Notes: generated from the letters alone by a model not told the origin. A DNA stretch of 64,000 nucleotides from Sitta carolinensis (GCA_032173965.1 JAVUNC010000025.1:13840001-13904000), one strand, 5' to 3'. Numbered from the stretch's first letter, positions 1 to 14,066 are shown. A program made the numbers and translations.

Positions 1-1470
1 ATTTTTTTTTCATCATACAAAAACACATTAAAACAAATCAATTGTTGAATTTGGTGGCCAGTGCTTAACAGTTTTCTGTATTCAGCTCCAACACTTGAGC
101 TAAATCTTAAGACAAAGAAAAGAGAAATAGTAGTAGTTAAAAGGGGGACAGTGAGAAAGGAAGTGTACTTCACCTGAAGCTCAGAAATTGGATGTGATGT
201 GTACAAGACAGTGAGAAGGGATAGAATCAATTACACATTTGGTGTACACTTGTGTTTGTTCCAGACACATGGTTTCGTATGTGATACCATCACATATGAT
301 GATGTGATACCATCCTATTCAGATGCTCTGTCTAAGCAATGCCATTTTTAATGCCTTTGCTGAAATTATTTTCACATCCAACAACCAAAGCCAAGCTTAC
401 TTGCTGTTTAAGGGAGTCAAAGTATTCTTTAACATGCTCTCAAGTGTGAAAATATTTTTTTTCTTTCTCAACATAAAAATAGATACATCTGCTCAGTAGT
501 ATTCATGAGCAAGTTGCAAGCAGTAAAAAAAAAAAAAAAAAGCATTTTTATTTTGCAATAAGGTCTTTACTCCATATTGCGTATGAGATATGGAACTAAG
601 TTTGATCATTAAACTACCTCCCAGACATTTGTATTGCATAAAGTATTTTAATATTTATTATTTTGGTTCTTGAAGCAGCTAGTTTATTGGAGACTTCCAC
701 TCTGAATTCTGGTTTTCACAGAATTATTGGGCTACAATGAACTGAAATAAAAGCAAACAAGACCTGTGGCAATAATCAGCTACGATATCAAACCTGCAGC
801 AATGTTTATAACTCATTTGATCTCTGGTAAGCAGTGCATTAAATTTTTATTTAACATAGCCAGGAACTCCCGAAGCCTTTGCCAGGATTGTAGAAGGGAG
901 CAACCACTTGAGGTTTGGGCTGCCTGCAATCATGTAATTAGCTTAACTGAGTACCAGAAGTTCTGAGATGAGGTTAGTTATGAATTAATTGACAGCCTGC
1001 ACTGGTTTACCATAGGAAAGAGAAAAAGATAACTTAACAGGAGAAAAAGCTACCCTTGAAATGGAACTATTAGAACAATGAAATTACTTGGTTTGCATAT
1101 TTCCAGTCTTGTTGAAGTTATGGTTTCCTTGCTGGGAGAAATTTGACCACAGTCTGCTGAGGAAATGTTTGGGTTTTTTTTAATTCTTTTGTGTCAGCAT
1201 CTGAGCTTCCCTCATAGTACATTGCTTAACATCTCTCCATTCTGGTTTTAAATATGATAAACAGCTTTTCACACCTAATTGAACAATCGTCCTGATCAAA
1301 TTCTTTTCCCTCCTCGAATGTCTATCAATATGTTTAATATAAGAGATTTCAAAATGTTTGTAAACGGGGTCAGTTCAGGATCCTAAACAGGTTTTAACTT
1401 TGCTCTTCCAAAGCTTCTGTATTCTGGTTTGTTGCCATATAATAAGGGTAGTGACACATTATTTCCTCAG
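1..1470. other. AT-rich noncoding stretch
   Basis: No gene is recognised. The stretch holds an A-run at about 525-540. It also has a small inverted repeat at 278-296 (8-bp arms TATGTGAT/ATCACATA), followed by a direct copy of GATGTGATACCATC at 300-313. The open frame at 766-966 has no supporting splice signals or recognisable protein features and is treated as chance. Confidence 0.6.
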
Positions 1471-1539
1471 GGCAGTTCTGAAAATAAGAAAAACCAGATC
1501 TATGAGCATTCAAAAGAAAAGGATCATTATATTAAGCAG
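1471..1539 (+). CDS. Candidate internal coding exon, protein unknown
   Basis: This is a 69-nt segment bounded by a good acceptor (TTATTTCCTCAG just before 1,471) and a near-consensus donor (AAGCAG then GTAAGT from 1,540). It is open in frame 1 as 23 whole codons, so it would be a phase 0-0 exon. It encodes a very hydrophilic Lys/Glu-rich peptide (begins GSSENKKNQ, ends KDHYIKQ). A second frame is also open, so the open frame alone is weak evidence. There is no CpG and no recognisable domain. It cannot splice directly to the 33.6-kb exon: that exon needs one leftover base from its upstream neighbour, while this one leaves none in frame 1. At least one further exon would have to lie between them. 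The splice pair is clear in the sequence. That it is really transcribed is inference; chance remains quite possible. Confidence 0.3.
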
Positions 1540-4500
1540 GTAAGTCTATGGTATATATTAGCATTTAAAATAATTTATAGTAACAATTCTATAACTGCTT
1601 TTAGAGTCTTGGGTGAAAACTTTATTATTAATAGGTCTCATTTGCAGTTTTCAAGCAAAGAAACAACAAAGCTCTTGTTTTCATAGAGCTATTTTCAGTA
1701 ATTTGGATTTGGTATACATCCTTGCATACCTAACACCTATTGTCTTCCAATTTCTTTGATTGTAAAGGTCATCATCAGTATAAATTGAACCATAAGTAAT
1801 AAGATTTAAAGCTGAGTAAGTAGAATCAGTTGACAGTTAAAGAGCTTAAAATAGCCTGCTATAGCTTCTAGTGGCTGTGCTATAAGCACTACCCAGGGTT
1901 TCCTCTGTGCTGCTCCTCAGCTGAACCCAAGCTGACCCCCTTTATTGATGCAATCATTTGATCAAAAATGAGCAGCTAAAATGAAAGTAATTTTTCAAAA
2001 GAGGACATGGTTGCTGTGTAAGAAGCTTTGGTTAACTAATCTGAAATATTTCAGTCGGACACATTCTCAACACTCCTAGACTTATCAAATGAAAGAAATA
2101 ACTTTTACGGATATTTCTCTTAGTGTCCATTTGCTAAGATTAATGTTTACCTGTATTAGGAAAGAAATTGCTTTCCCGTTAGTTCCACCTTCCCCTTCAT
2201 AGTCTTTCCCTCTGTCCCAAAGAAAGTAGAGAGTTTCAGAGTTTGTTGGGTTTTTTTTAATTCAAACCCATGACTTTCACATATTTAAGCAGTGGTATGT
2301 GCATTGCAGGGCTCTCCCAGAACCTGAATGTAGTTATTCACCCATTCACACACATTTTTGAGTAGTGACTTCATACAGGGGGGTAAGAACATCTCTCTTA
2401 CAGAGAAGACTTGTGTTCTGTTCTCTGAGGGTTTGAGGTCTTCTGAGCTGCTGCCTACTGATTTTCTCCAGCATTTCTCCAGTCTGTTCATTAATGGTAG
2501 TAAGATGCTGTAGATGTCTACATGTCTGTAGAAGGCTATAGATGTTGGCAGGACAGAAGGGAATTATATAAATTAGAGCTGTTTCATTTTCAGTGGTCAC
2601 AGAACCTTCTGAAGAAACCAGCCATCTCCTCTGTGACTGCAGCTGTAGGTTCTCAAGCTCTACCCCAGGTTTAATGGAAGTGAGGGAATTCCCAGTCCTG
2701 TCTCTCAGATAGAGATAATGGCAACATCTCTTTGGAGCCTTCTGACTCACATGAACAAAACTAGGAGGGATGAAGATGGATTTATATGCATCATCTCTGA
2801 TTTTGAAAAAAACTTAGCTGCTGCTCCTTACTGAAACACCTTACTGCACCGAAATTGAATTATCTGTTTAGTCAAAAATATTTGGCCAAGATATTGGCAG
2901 ATTTTTGAAGAGAGCTGACACACATCAGTGCTTGCTACAGTTAGTAAGTTTAGCAGCTGCTCTAGGGAAACAGAAGAGCTAGACTTGGCACTGGGGATGA
3001 GCTAGGGTTTTTCAACTCATATTGCAGAGATTTTTGAGCACTCCTTCTCTGTCCCCTCTCGGTTTGCTCTCCCTAATAAAAAAGCTTTGGCAAGTTTCCT
3101 GTGATACAAAGCTGTTTGTAAGAAGCAATCAATAAAACATGTTCAGAGCTGGTCGATAGGGTGAGGAGCATGGAAATTACAGGAGGTTGATGCACAGTGG
3201 AGGGGTGAGTAGAGAAGGAGTGATAGTTACAGAACCAGAACTCTGATACAGCAGAAAAGGCAAGGCAGAGAGGTGTGCAGGCATGGTGTGATTGTTTCAG
3301 TCAGAGCCCCGGGCTAGGAAGGTGACAGCAGTTGTGTTTTGAGTTGACTTTCAGTTGAAAACAGAAGCATTTCTGTCAAGGAGACTAGAACTGAAAGGAT
3401 TGGTGCCAAGATGGAAGATTATAATGTGGTTTATGTATTGTAACTGTGTTGGTCAATAAGATGCAAACAACCCCATGTAAAGAAGCTTGCGGACAGTGAG
3501 ATTGATTTTGGTTTTTTTCCCTTTTAAAATTGTATTTTCTACAATGTATTTTCCACTCTTCACTGACTGTGTGACCTTTAGAGGGTTTTACTCTTAATTA
3601 TTTCCTTTCTTGTGGTTGCTTTTAATATGTAGTAGAATATTCAGTCAACGTAGTAAATCTATTTCCTTATGTTTAGAAACAATGCACATTATTTATTTTC
3701 CAAACTACATAATAGTTTATGAAATGAGGACCTGCCACTGTGATTGCTGCTTTTCCTGCTCCATTAACCCACAAAAAGCTCAATTTCTAATGAAATCTAA
3801 ATCCATTCCAAATGTATATCTAATATTAATTCATTTTGTAATGCTCTTAAATAAGATATTATATATAATCTTTGGTTCAGTATATGCATGGAAGAAGACT
3901 GCAAAATCTTTCTGGGAAATTATCAGGAGGGATTGTTTGTGGAATTTTTTGATGATAAAATAAACCCTAATTAGTTCCATTAATCTTCATCTGTAGGTGG
4001 ACACTTTCATAAAACAATATGACTGGCTTATATTTTACTGTTCAAATCATTTATGTTTTATTTCACTCTAGCCTTCTGTCAAATATTGTTTGGGGTTTTA
4101 AAATTTATTTTGCTTCAAAATTCAGACATTTAACTTATTAATTAATATTTTTGAAGAAGATGTATTCTCCTCTTGACAGTACTGCAGAGAAATAGGAACT
4201 CCTAGGCTAATGCTAACATACGTCCTGAAATTGTTAGTTGTTTTGTGAGAATGGAGACTCACTAAACTCACAAAACAGACTGATTCTTTTATGTTTTGAG
4301 TAAATCCTGGCTCAAACAATTTTCCATTCTTCCACGTGTAGGATTTCAATGGGAAGTTCATGAGATATTGTAGATATTGTGTGCGGAAGTTGCAAAGAAG
4401 AACTTTTACACTAATATTTTTATCATCATTATTGTCTGTGAGCAACCCAGCATACACATATTATTAATAGCTAGCCTTTGCCCTCTTGGAAATATGATAA

Positions 4501-4648
4501 AAGTTTGAGTGGCATCAGCTTCAAAGGGTGCATGTTAAGTGACATAATAAAGTCCAAGCACATTTTTATTTTTTTTCAAATGCAAATTAAAATGGAAAGG
4601 GAAGTAATCTGAGAAGAACATCTTCCTGATCCTATATACACACTCTGT

Positions 4649-4682
4649 TTTAAGGTAAATTAACTCCTGAATTTACCTTAAA
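4649..4682. repeat. Short perfect inverted repeat (13-bp arms)
   Basis: TTTAAGGTAAATT at 4,649-4,661 is repeated as its exact reverse complement at 4,670-4,682, with an 8-nt spacer. It is AT-rich and could form a small hairpin. No function is implied. Confidence 0.7.
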
Positions 4683-6924
4683 GGATGCAGCAGGATCCAG
4701 ACTGCTTCCTTCTTAACATTAATAAGATTCACTTGGCCAAACCAACGCTGATTTTTTTCTCACTCCAAAGGGAAGCAAAGCCAGTTGGTTAATATAAGAC
4801 AAGTTAGGCTTACAAATGCCAGTCATATGATGCTTTTTTTGCTTCCCCATATGAAATTTCTTCCACAGGGAATAAATGACTGACACATCACCCCCTGCCA
4901 TCATAACAACTGTCACAAAACACCATTATTTTTCAAACATTGGTGGCATCCCTCCAACTGGCCATAAGGTTGCAGACACATATTTTAATCATTACTTTGC
5001 CCATTGCAGGAAGCTAAAGTCACACCATTTAATGTGTTCTCATGATAGATTTCACTTTCTTTTATAATAAAATGGAAGTTAATGAAGCACAGCACAATTG
5101 TGGTGAATTAGACAGCAGTAGAGCAAGGCAGGAGAATACCCACTTATTGACATTATCAAAGCCATCTTAAATGCATCGACTTTTAAACCAGCTCATATTC
5201 AATTATTAAAAAGGGACCATGGGAGTATACTGTTGGCTTAGTAAGAAAGAAGATTACAGCAGTTCATTAGTTATTAATTAATTGGCAATCTCACTGCTTA
5301 ATGACTTTACATTTAATAAATACTTCTGTGCCCGGTGTCTTACTTCTATCCATTCCAGTTTTCATCAACCTGTAAAATATGACATTTGATTTCTTCTATC
5401 CTCACATAAAAGGGAGGGTCAGCTGGTCATGTTTTATCAATTTGTATTGAGATATTTTGCAACATAAATTATTTATGGAATTAGTAAATAATTTTTCTAG
5501 ATGAAGTTAGCCATAAGAGTAACATATACATCTCTGGGTTTTTACTATAGAGTAAATTTAGGTGTTAATTCTGGTTTAAGCAAACCACAGGTTTCCTGAA
5601 TAGCAACTTGCAGGAAAGGTCTGAGGGAAATGGACCCCACAAGAAAAACAAGTGGCTGTGACGAAAGTGCCCATAATAGAACTCATTTGACAAGAATGAT
5701 TCAGAGACAAACCTTCTTATTTTTCCATAAATCATTGCTTTACTTTAATTTGTACTTACAGCGATTAGAAGAATGTATTTTTGCTGCTGTTCCTGTTCAC
5801 AAGCAACATACTATTGCTCATACATTATCTTTAAAAAAAGAAGCATGAATAGCATGCATATTCAGGAATGTAATGCTTTGCTTCCATGCATCCATTTCAT
5901 TACCAGAACACCTACTGACTTTTTTTAAGGCAGATTTTTTTTTGAGGGTGGGAAGGGTGAAAGAAAGACTATAGTCACTCCTATATGTGTGACCACATAA
6001 GCATCCTCAGGACAATGTGACACAGAAGCAACTATGACTTCAGACACACTTATTTTTTACTAGTAGATTTTTTTAAAGATCTGCTAATACGATGGATATC
6101 TGTGAACAGAAGTAGAATTGTGTTGCATCAGAGCCTGTATTTATTAGTTTTCATAAGTGGAAGTTGGTCCTGGTGCCAGTATCTAGATGACTGGGAGGCA
6201 GGGAGAGAAGGAACAGTTCGAACCTGGGGTTATCAGTGATTCAATACATACTATAAAATGGTACTTTGTTCCTAAAAACCAAACAAATAGAAAACTCATT
6301 ATGTTGATGACTATAGGTGTCTCTCACAAAATTATTGTCAGGTACTATCTGAATCATTACTACCTTTCAGCACATAACTATAATTTGCCCTATGTATAAA
6401 AAAATGAACAAGTTTCTTATCAAAAGCTCCTCTCAAAAAAGGTTTTCCTACCTAAATTATATAAGGGGGGCATTAAAGAAAATCTAGAGAACCTGAGAGT
6501 GTAGGAGGAGCAACGATGAGTCTCTAGTGGTAACTTCTTAAACAAAGTGTTCCAGCAGCTGGACTAGATTGCCTGACCATAATCCCAGAGGGATTATTGA
6601 ATTCCCCACTGCTGAACAAGGCAGTCACTTTCTCCCCTTCCCTGCTGGCCAAAGGGCCCTGCTGCTTCCTTTAACTCACCCCTAAGAGACTTGGTTCAAT
6701 TAAATATTTTGTCTGAAAATTAATCCAGCAACAAAAAAAGTGTGGTTGGTATTTCTGCTGGGCTTGTGAGTTGAATTCACCTACAAACGTGTGAGATGCA
6801 AAGAGAAAATAACAGGAAGAAATGTTTCCAGGACAGGAGGTACTAAAATACCACATGTTCCTCCAACTCTATGGCCCCAAAATATAAATTAAAAAAGTAC
6901 TAAAAATACTGGAATTTTTAACAT

Positions 6925-6948
6925 TGTGTGCACGCATGCACACACACA
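6925..6948. repeat. Alternating purine-pyrimidine tract (possible Z-DNA)
   Basis: These 24 nt alternate strictly between purine and pyrimidine: TGTGTG, then CACGCATGCA, then a CA run. They include an 8-bp inverted repeat, TGTGTGCA/TGCACACA. Such CA/TG/CG tracts are known to favour Z-DNA. The biological role here is unknown. Confidence 0.55.
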
Positions 6949-8933
6949 AAAAAAACCTGCCTTACATGAAATTAAAAAGCATCCAGAATAAGAGATAATT
7001 TAACAGGGGAAGGAGGAGAAAGAAGAATCAGAGTGTCAGAAGGTTAGCAATTATGCTAAAGAGGGTTATTTCTATAGAGTTTCTCTCCACTCATTTGTGA
7101 GTAGAAAGTTTCTCTAGAAGTCAGTTCCTAACAAGAATCTAATTTTAGGCATTTTGATTCACCTCAAGAGGAATCTGACCTCTTCCTGTACTATAAATGT
7201 TGAAAAGACTAAGGGACTAACCTTTGGCTAATGTTAGCCTTTGTGTTTGCCTTCCAGTGGATTCAACAAAGTGCACATCAAATTCTAGTGAGAAAAGCTG
7301 AGAATTGAACTAATTTGGTTCAAAATTCAGCTTTGGTAATTTTAAGTGGATTCTAGATTTCAGAAAATCATTCAGAAATCTAATAATGTGGAAAATACTT
7401 GTGGTATGTGGTAGAAGAAACTTCTATCCCTTGGCATTGATTTCCCTTCCCCCCAGTACACACACATTTCCCTGGAGCACAATTCAGGAGTGTTTATAAG
7501 GAGGCAAAAAGTTATCAGCAACTGGAAAACAGAAAGGGTAATTTCAGCCAGTAAACACAAAAACATCTGAAATTAAGTCTCTTCTTGGGCTGTATTTGAC
7601 CTAAAACCTCCTAAATTTTAGGATGACTTCTTTTCCTATTTTATATTCCAATTTCCTGAAATTATACTGTTATTCTCACATGAGATTATGTGGATCACTA
7701 ATATAACTCCTGCACATTGCTATAACTCCTGTGGCTCTTTTTCCTTTCCTACATTTCCATACCTCAGGCCTTTGTGCTGTGATGCATCTCCTGATAATCC
7801 ATTGAATATGTCTGTATAACAATACAGCCTGAGACAGTTTTATCAAAAATGAAGCAGCTTGTGTACAAACTGTATCAAAAATGAATTCAGAATGGAGATA
7901 TCAACTCTCTCTGCACATTTTGAAAATTTGAAAGATTTCATGATAGAATTCATATTGTGCGAGTTTTGAATCTTCTTCCTCAAAAACTGAGTGTGCAGCT
8001 CTTTCTAGCACAAAATAAATATTGTGCTTTATCATTTGTAAGCTGTACACATCTCAGAGTTCCTAGCATCAGTATTGGCAAGATTACTACCTCTGATTTT
8101 GGGGGGTTTTATTTAGTAATGTCTATAGCACAATTGTGTTCCATAACTATGATGAAACAAGAGACTTCAACACATGTTTTAAAAAAGTAAATTAATATGC
8201 AATTCTGAAGCTAGAACTCCAGAATGAAACATTCAAAAATACATTTGCCAATCAAGTTGCAGGATTAGTTTACATGCTGGTATATTACAAATGTTTTCTA
8301 GGGGACTTTGGCAAGCAGGAGAAAGAAATTCATTACTTTATGTGACAATACAGAAAGAGACGACGAAACAGAAAACAGAATGTTAAACTTATATTTGAAG
8401 ATAAGGCTAAAGTTTTTTTTTTTTTCTTTTCCATTATTATGCTTTCTACATAAATAAAAAATGACAATAATGTGTTTTTCCATGGTTGAGAAATCTGTAG
8501 CTTATACTATGTCAACTCAGATTCAGCGTTCCCTATTCATTTTATAACAGTCTACCCATGAGGAAGAGAGAATACATTTTTTTGCATTCTCAAAAGAAAA
8601 ACTTTTGGTTAGCTGAGATTTGTCTCTTTTACATGCTTTGTAACACATGCTTACATTAAAATTTTAATGATGACTTTTTAATACCTGCATTGCTTTATCA
8701 CTGCATGACCAAGGTCTAAAGTAACTCCTGGCTTTTGCAAACACATACACATATAAACATAAGTTTGCACTTGTGAGTAATTCCCTGCTTCTTGACTGCA
8801 CTCAACTGTGTGTAGCAGTTTGGTGTATATAAACAATATTTTACAAATCAGAGCTGTACAAATGTACCCAGAGTTAGATTTGGAAAAAAAAAAAAAAAAG
8901 CTTTTTTGCCTCAATAGTATTTTCCTTGCACAT

Positions 8934-9152
8934 AGGACAAGAGGGAAGGGCTGTAAAGTGCAGGAGAGTGGGTTTAGATTGGAATCAGAGAGGAATTGTG
9001 CACTGTGGGGTGGTGAGCCCCTGCACCAGGCTGCCCAGAGAAGCTGGAGGGGTTCAAGGCCAGGCTGCGTGGGATTTTGAGCAACTTGGCCCAGTGGAAG
9101 GAGGTCCCTGCCCATGGCAGGGGGGTTGGAACCAGAGGGTCTTCCCTTCTAG
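8934..9152 (+). mobile_element. CR1 LINE fragment, 3' portion, sense strand
   Basis: The sequence follows the well-known 3' end of avian CR1 in order. It runs GGACAAGAGGGAA-like, then GGTTTAGATTGGA-like, CACTGTGGGGTGGTGAG, CAGGCTGCCCAGAGAAGCTGG, GTTCAAGGCCAGGCTG, TTGAGCAACTTGG, CCTGCCCATGGCAGG and GGTTGGAACCAGAGG. The 3' terminus has decayed: the final CCTTCCAACC and ATTCTATG repeat are not intact. Only about 220 bp is present, the usual heavy 5' truncation of CR1. Open frames across it on both strands are by-products of the element. CR1 is the dominant retrotransposon of birds, so this is the main taxonomic clue. Confidence 0.9.
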
Positions 9153-10502
9153 TCATTGAAAATTTTTTAACTTTTTCTAGTTTGGCATTTTTGGTTGAAA
9201 GAAAGTAATCAAGGCTTGATTGCTTACGTACTCCTATATTTATCTGTAGATTAAAAATTATGTCCTGATCAATATTTTTGGACTTTTCCTCCCCTTTTTA
9301 TTTAAAAACTTGAAATATATAATTTATTTTTAAAATATCTATCCAGTTCTATTCTTAACGTGAACATTTTCAGACACAAGTAACTTTACAGCTAAAATAT
9401 TTTCATTGTGTCTGAGTATTTGATTCTTTCTTAATGAGAGCCAAAGCTTCTAATGGAAGCTGGCATTGTTTAATTAATTGGCATTATTCCACTGTATCAG
9501 ACGAAGATCAAAAAAACTTTATATAGTCTGATAGAAATTATACAATTATATTCCCCCATGAAAAAAAGGAAGAAGAAAAAAGGAATTTCCTCAATAGACT
9601 TTTAATTTTTTTAGAAATCTTAAGATTTTTTTAAAGAAATCATAAAGTGAGAGAATAGGATTTTTTATAACATAGTAGGAGATTTTTTCTGGGCTGTTTT
9701 TTCAAGCCTCTCCTTGCAATAATTCCTATGGAGAACTTCATACCATAACTTGCAGACCACAATTCTAAGTGCTGTTTATTTAGTGTCTTCAGTTTTCCTT
9801 GCATTTCCTTTCTTTACAAAGAGTCTTCTATAAATAGAAACCAACCTGTTTCCTTGGCTCAGTATCAGGAAAGTGATGAATCATTTCATGTAGTGATGTG
9901 CTGAGGATGGTATGAATATTTAAAATGTAGATATATGGTCTAACTCTAAATAGAATATCTAAGCCTGGAATTCCAAAAGTGGCCAGAGATTTTTGAGCTT
10001 TTACTAAAGTATAAGTGAAAACACATAAGTTGTGAAAGAACAAAGCTAAATTTTTCCTCCCCTTTCCTGTGCACTGATCCCTTTTGTTTTAACACAAGCT
10101 TTTGTCAAAAAGTTGCTGTAAATTTTAAATAATAATTAATTTTTACTTGTCAGAAACCTATCAAAGTATAATGGTCTATGAAAGTGAATTCACAAATCAC
10201 CGTGTGTGTAAACTTCATTATCAAAAATGTGCCACTTTCACAATTTTTGTTCACTTTTGTTTAAATTAATTTCTGTGATTTCATTTTGTTTGCCTTAGGT
10301 CAGAGCATTGCCTTGTACAAAATAGACATAACATATCTAATTTCATAAATATTTATTTCTGGATGACATTCCATCTAACTCAATAGAATGAAATCACTTA
10401 TTTTGTAAAGTGTTGTGGAGTCAGTCTTGGGTCTCATAATAGAAAAAATCTGATTAAAATAATATCTAACAAGAAGTAAAATACTTTCTAGCCAGACAGA
10501 AG

Positions 10503-10542
10503 CATTTAAGTGTCTGTTAAGTGTTTAACAGACACTTAAATG
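10503..10542. repeat. Perfect 18-bp inverted repeat with 4-nt loop
   Basis: CATTTAAGTGTCTGTTAA at 10,503-10,520 is followed after GTGT by its exact reverse complement at 10,525-10,542. Arms of this length without a mismatch are unexpected in unique DNA. The pairing does not extend into the flanks, so it is too short for a standard microRNA precursor or a typical MITE. Confidence 0.85.
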
Positions 10543-13500
10543 TATGTCTTTAGTACTGTTTTATATCTTTATAGTATAGTTTCTCAATTCAAGAAACCTT
10601 TTTGAGTGAAACTGCCAATGCAGAAATGCCTTTCTAATTTCCCTGTACCTCTGAGCATGAGCAGTAGAAGGGATCTGATTTTATCCCATTTCTGTTTGCA
10701 GCCAAGAATTGGAGAGACTGCTCAGATTCCCATTTTCTTTGTTTCAATCAGGGCTTAATCCAGAATTTGGAGTTACAGTATATTCCAAGGTTTGTTCAAG
10801 TTAACATGGATCTTCTAGATAATACAAAAAGGTTTGTCTTATGTGACAAAGGTTAAAACACGGGCTGTGTAGCATTTAGCACTTCCTTTGCTATTTAGCA
10901 GGGTCGTGGCTCATCCCAAGAGTTCTTGACTAAAGCATCCCCTGAGCAGGATCTGCCAGGAGATGCTTTAGCAGGAGGGATCCTGTAACTCTGTGGTTCT
11001 CTGTCAAGGCTGCAGCCTGAGCTCCCATCCAGTGAGGAATGAGATCCAGAGAGCCTGGCACGGCAGGAATGTGGCACATTCCCCGGTGTGAAACCCCAGC
11101 GCAGGCAGCCCCTGCCCGAGGAACAGCGCTGGCCCCTTTACAACATGAACCCCAATCAGCTGCAGCATCTTTGTTTCCTTGGCTAGTACTCACACCATTG
11201 CACTGCATTCCACACCCCTCACCATTCACTGAGAGCGAACACAGGTATGTGTATACAACAGGAAAGTAGCGTGCAAAAGGTAAAAAGTGATGCTGAATGA
11301 AATATTTAAATCCTGTACACCTAGTTTTCGATCTGGTAATGTAGTTCTGAGGTTTAGAGAATCTCCCAGCAGTGACTTGAAGAACTGTTTCTTGTGGTAA
11401 TGAATCTTGGTGAACATCACATAATGAGCATAAGCATTGGGTTATAGTGAAGAACATTATCAACTCCATTTCTTAAGCTAGGATGGATTTAAGTATATTA
11501 ACTGGTTTCCTGAAGTTGGAGACTAAGGTCTAAAAATTAGTTGTGCTTTCTGTTTTGACTCGTGGCCCTAAATTTGAATACAAATGTTAAAGTGAGCATG
11601 ACTATGTTATCCCTTTTGCAGCACAGAATCACTCTCTTATCATTCCAATTGACTTCACGCTGGAAAATTACAATGATGTGTCTTAGTGACGCATTGTTTC
11701 AGATTTAATTGATTTAACTGTTGTCTGATGAAAAGCTTGTTATCAAACTCAGTGCTTGGCTGCATTTTGTAGACTGAAAACTGTGAAATTTTGTAAACAG
11801 GCGTGACCAGCACTTGCCCGGGTAGTCTGTGAATATTCAGAAGTTCAAAGTTTTGTGTTATTTTGGATATTTACCCAGTACCAAGAGTCAGTGAGTCTTC
11901 CTTGAGTGAGAAATGGAACTGTAATTTTGCAAAGTAGAAAGGAGTTCCAATTAACCTTCAGATAGATTAGCAGCTTGGGAATGGATGAAAAGTCCAGAGA
12001 GGAGCCTTCCTGATGCTTGGCTGGTTGTTCTGCAATGACTGAAGCCTATCAATTCCCACCTTTTCTTCTGGATGAAGTGGCACAGATGAGGACATGAGAA
12101 ATGGAAAGATAAACTACTTGCAAATCTATTCCAGCAAGAAGACCTGGGAGTTTTGTTGTCCCTGGTAATTATTGGCTTACCTTGCTTACCTGCTTCTACA
12201 TTTCTTCAGCCCTTTTGTAGGAAAGTTCAGACAGTAATTTTTTATTACTGTATATGTACCTTGTACAATTCTTCCAGTGGACAGGATTCATTCTGGAAAC
12301 TGAGTCAGTGTTGTCAGAAACGAATGCATTCAAAATCTGCAACTCCAGCCATCAGAAAGGTAGTTCATATCTGCCCAAATCAAGTTTATTTGCATAAATG
12401 TGCCCCTTTGTTTTCCTGAAAGAAATAAACTGAGACTGAAGTTAGTAGTGGCAGAAGGCTACTGCAAGAAACAAAAGAGATTTATCTACTGGCATCATAA
12501 TAATCCACTTAATTAACTTAAATGTATATCAATTGTGTTTAAATGAAATCTGATTTTTTCCTCTTAAATGTATATAATCTTCATGCTTCCTGAAAGCTTC
12601 CAGAAGACCTGTCACACAGCATTTCCTTCCAGTCCTCCTTCTACTTTCATTTTACTGTTATTTGTGGGGAGGAAAGACTTTTTGTCCTTGTTACTTGCAT
12701 TTATTTTATTTTTTTTTTGGTGCGATTTCCGTTCTTGGAAAGGTTAAATGCTGTTTACCATGGAAAGGAGATAAATATAGAAGTATCATGCACCTTTACC
12801 TTTCTACATGGGTGTAGGAACTTTCCCATTTTACAGCTTCCAGTACAGTTCCAGACTATTTGAATACAGCTATAAATCACAACTAATTGGAGAAAAATCC
12901 ATGGTGATGTTGTGCTGTGGACAAATGGACAAGACACAAGAGACAATTGTACACTTTGACTTCCAGCTCTCGTGTGTTGGGGTGAAAATCCAGTTAAAGT
13001 GTGTCAACTCACCATGCTATCTTACATTTTTTCTCTAATCTTTGACTTCATACCAATTTAAGTCTAAAAGTTACCTGGTAATATTGTTGAAATACACTCT
13101 TTCTTCATCCAGAAGCTGATTTAACTTTTAGTACAGTCCAATGATTTCATCATGTGAGTGACTGTAGTTGTGAAATAAGCTTAGATGATCTTTGTCTTAT
13201 ATCTTTTGGAAAACTGCAGGGTTAGTTGAGCAGTCATACTACTTACTCAATTTTATGTGTTTTATTAACCTCCAGAGCTTATGTGGAAGGAGAAAAATAC
13301 TTAAAGATTATTTTTTCTGAGACTGAGTTTAGAGAAGATCCTGTGGCTTATTAGGCTTCTGTTTGAAGGGTTTTTTCTACATCTTATTTTTGTACTATTG
13401 CTAACAATCCTAGTCTTTATATATACATAAAATCCTGTTATTAATATCACCAAGAACTGTAAAAGTTAATATGTGTCTCAAGATCTATAGCTCAACACAT

Positions 13501-14066
13501 CAGTTTCTAAAAGGAAAAGCCAAAAATTTTTATAAATGACTGACACCATGTACTGCATCCATGCCCCCTTACCTTTTATGTTCATTAGTAATCTGTTGTT
13601 TGAAAGCATATTTCAAACTGTAGTTCTGTGTTAATGTGGCTCCCTGAAAAACTTCTGTACATGCTAGTTAAGACATAAATAGGAACTTACTACTAGAGCT
13701 AGAAAGCCAGCAACAAATACCCACTGACACAAATATCCAAGTACACCAGCTGAAAGGAGAAAAGAGAGGTTATTGTGGGTTTTATTTATAGGTGAGGACT
13801 GTAAGTGATAGTTGGGATAGTCACAAGAAAAAGTCCCTGCTGGATTCAGGGTTCTGCTGAAGCCTATGAGAGCCCTTGCTAGAAATCAGGAAAGCACCCA
13901 ATGCCCACTGGTGCCCAGGGCCTTTCATTCCTGGGTTTATTTGATTTTCAGCTCTGTATTTGATCAGTTTGCAGCCAACAAAATATGTTTATTTTGTTTG
14001 TTCAAATCACTATTCTAATCAATCATGGGATTCAGAAATATGGAAGTTATGAAATAATATGTTAAA

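Larger units (their letters stand above)
1540..8933. other. AT-rich noncoding stretch
   Basis: No gene is recognised. Scattered open frames of 60-145 codons lack splice context and any protein-like pattern. The only structures found are a short hairpin at 4,649-4,682, an alternating purine-pyrimidine tract at 6,925-6,948, and an A-run at 8,884-8,899 just upstream of a CR1 fragment. Confidence 0.6.

Noticed and set aside
6480..6660. Possible old CR1 piece (CTGGACTAGATTGCCTGAC)
   Set aside because: Only a short CR1-like string is present and the flanks do not follow the CR1 consensus order.
8678..9159. Several overlapping open frames on both strands
   Set aside because: They lie across the 3' part of a CR1 element and an adjacent A-run. 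This part of CR1 is mostly untranslated.
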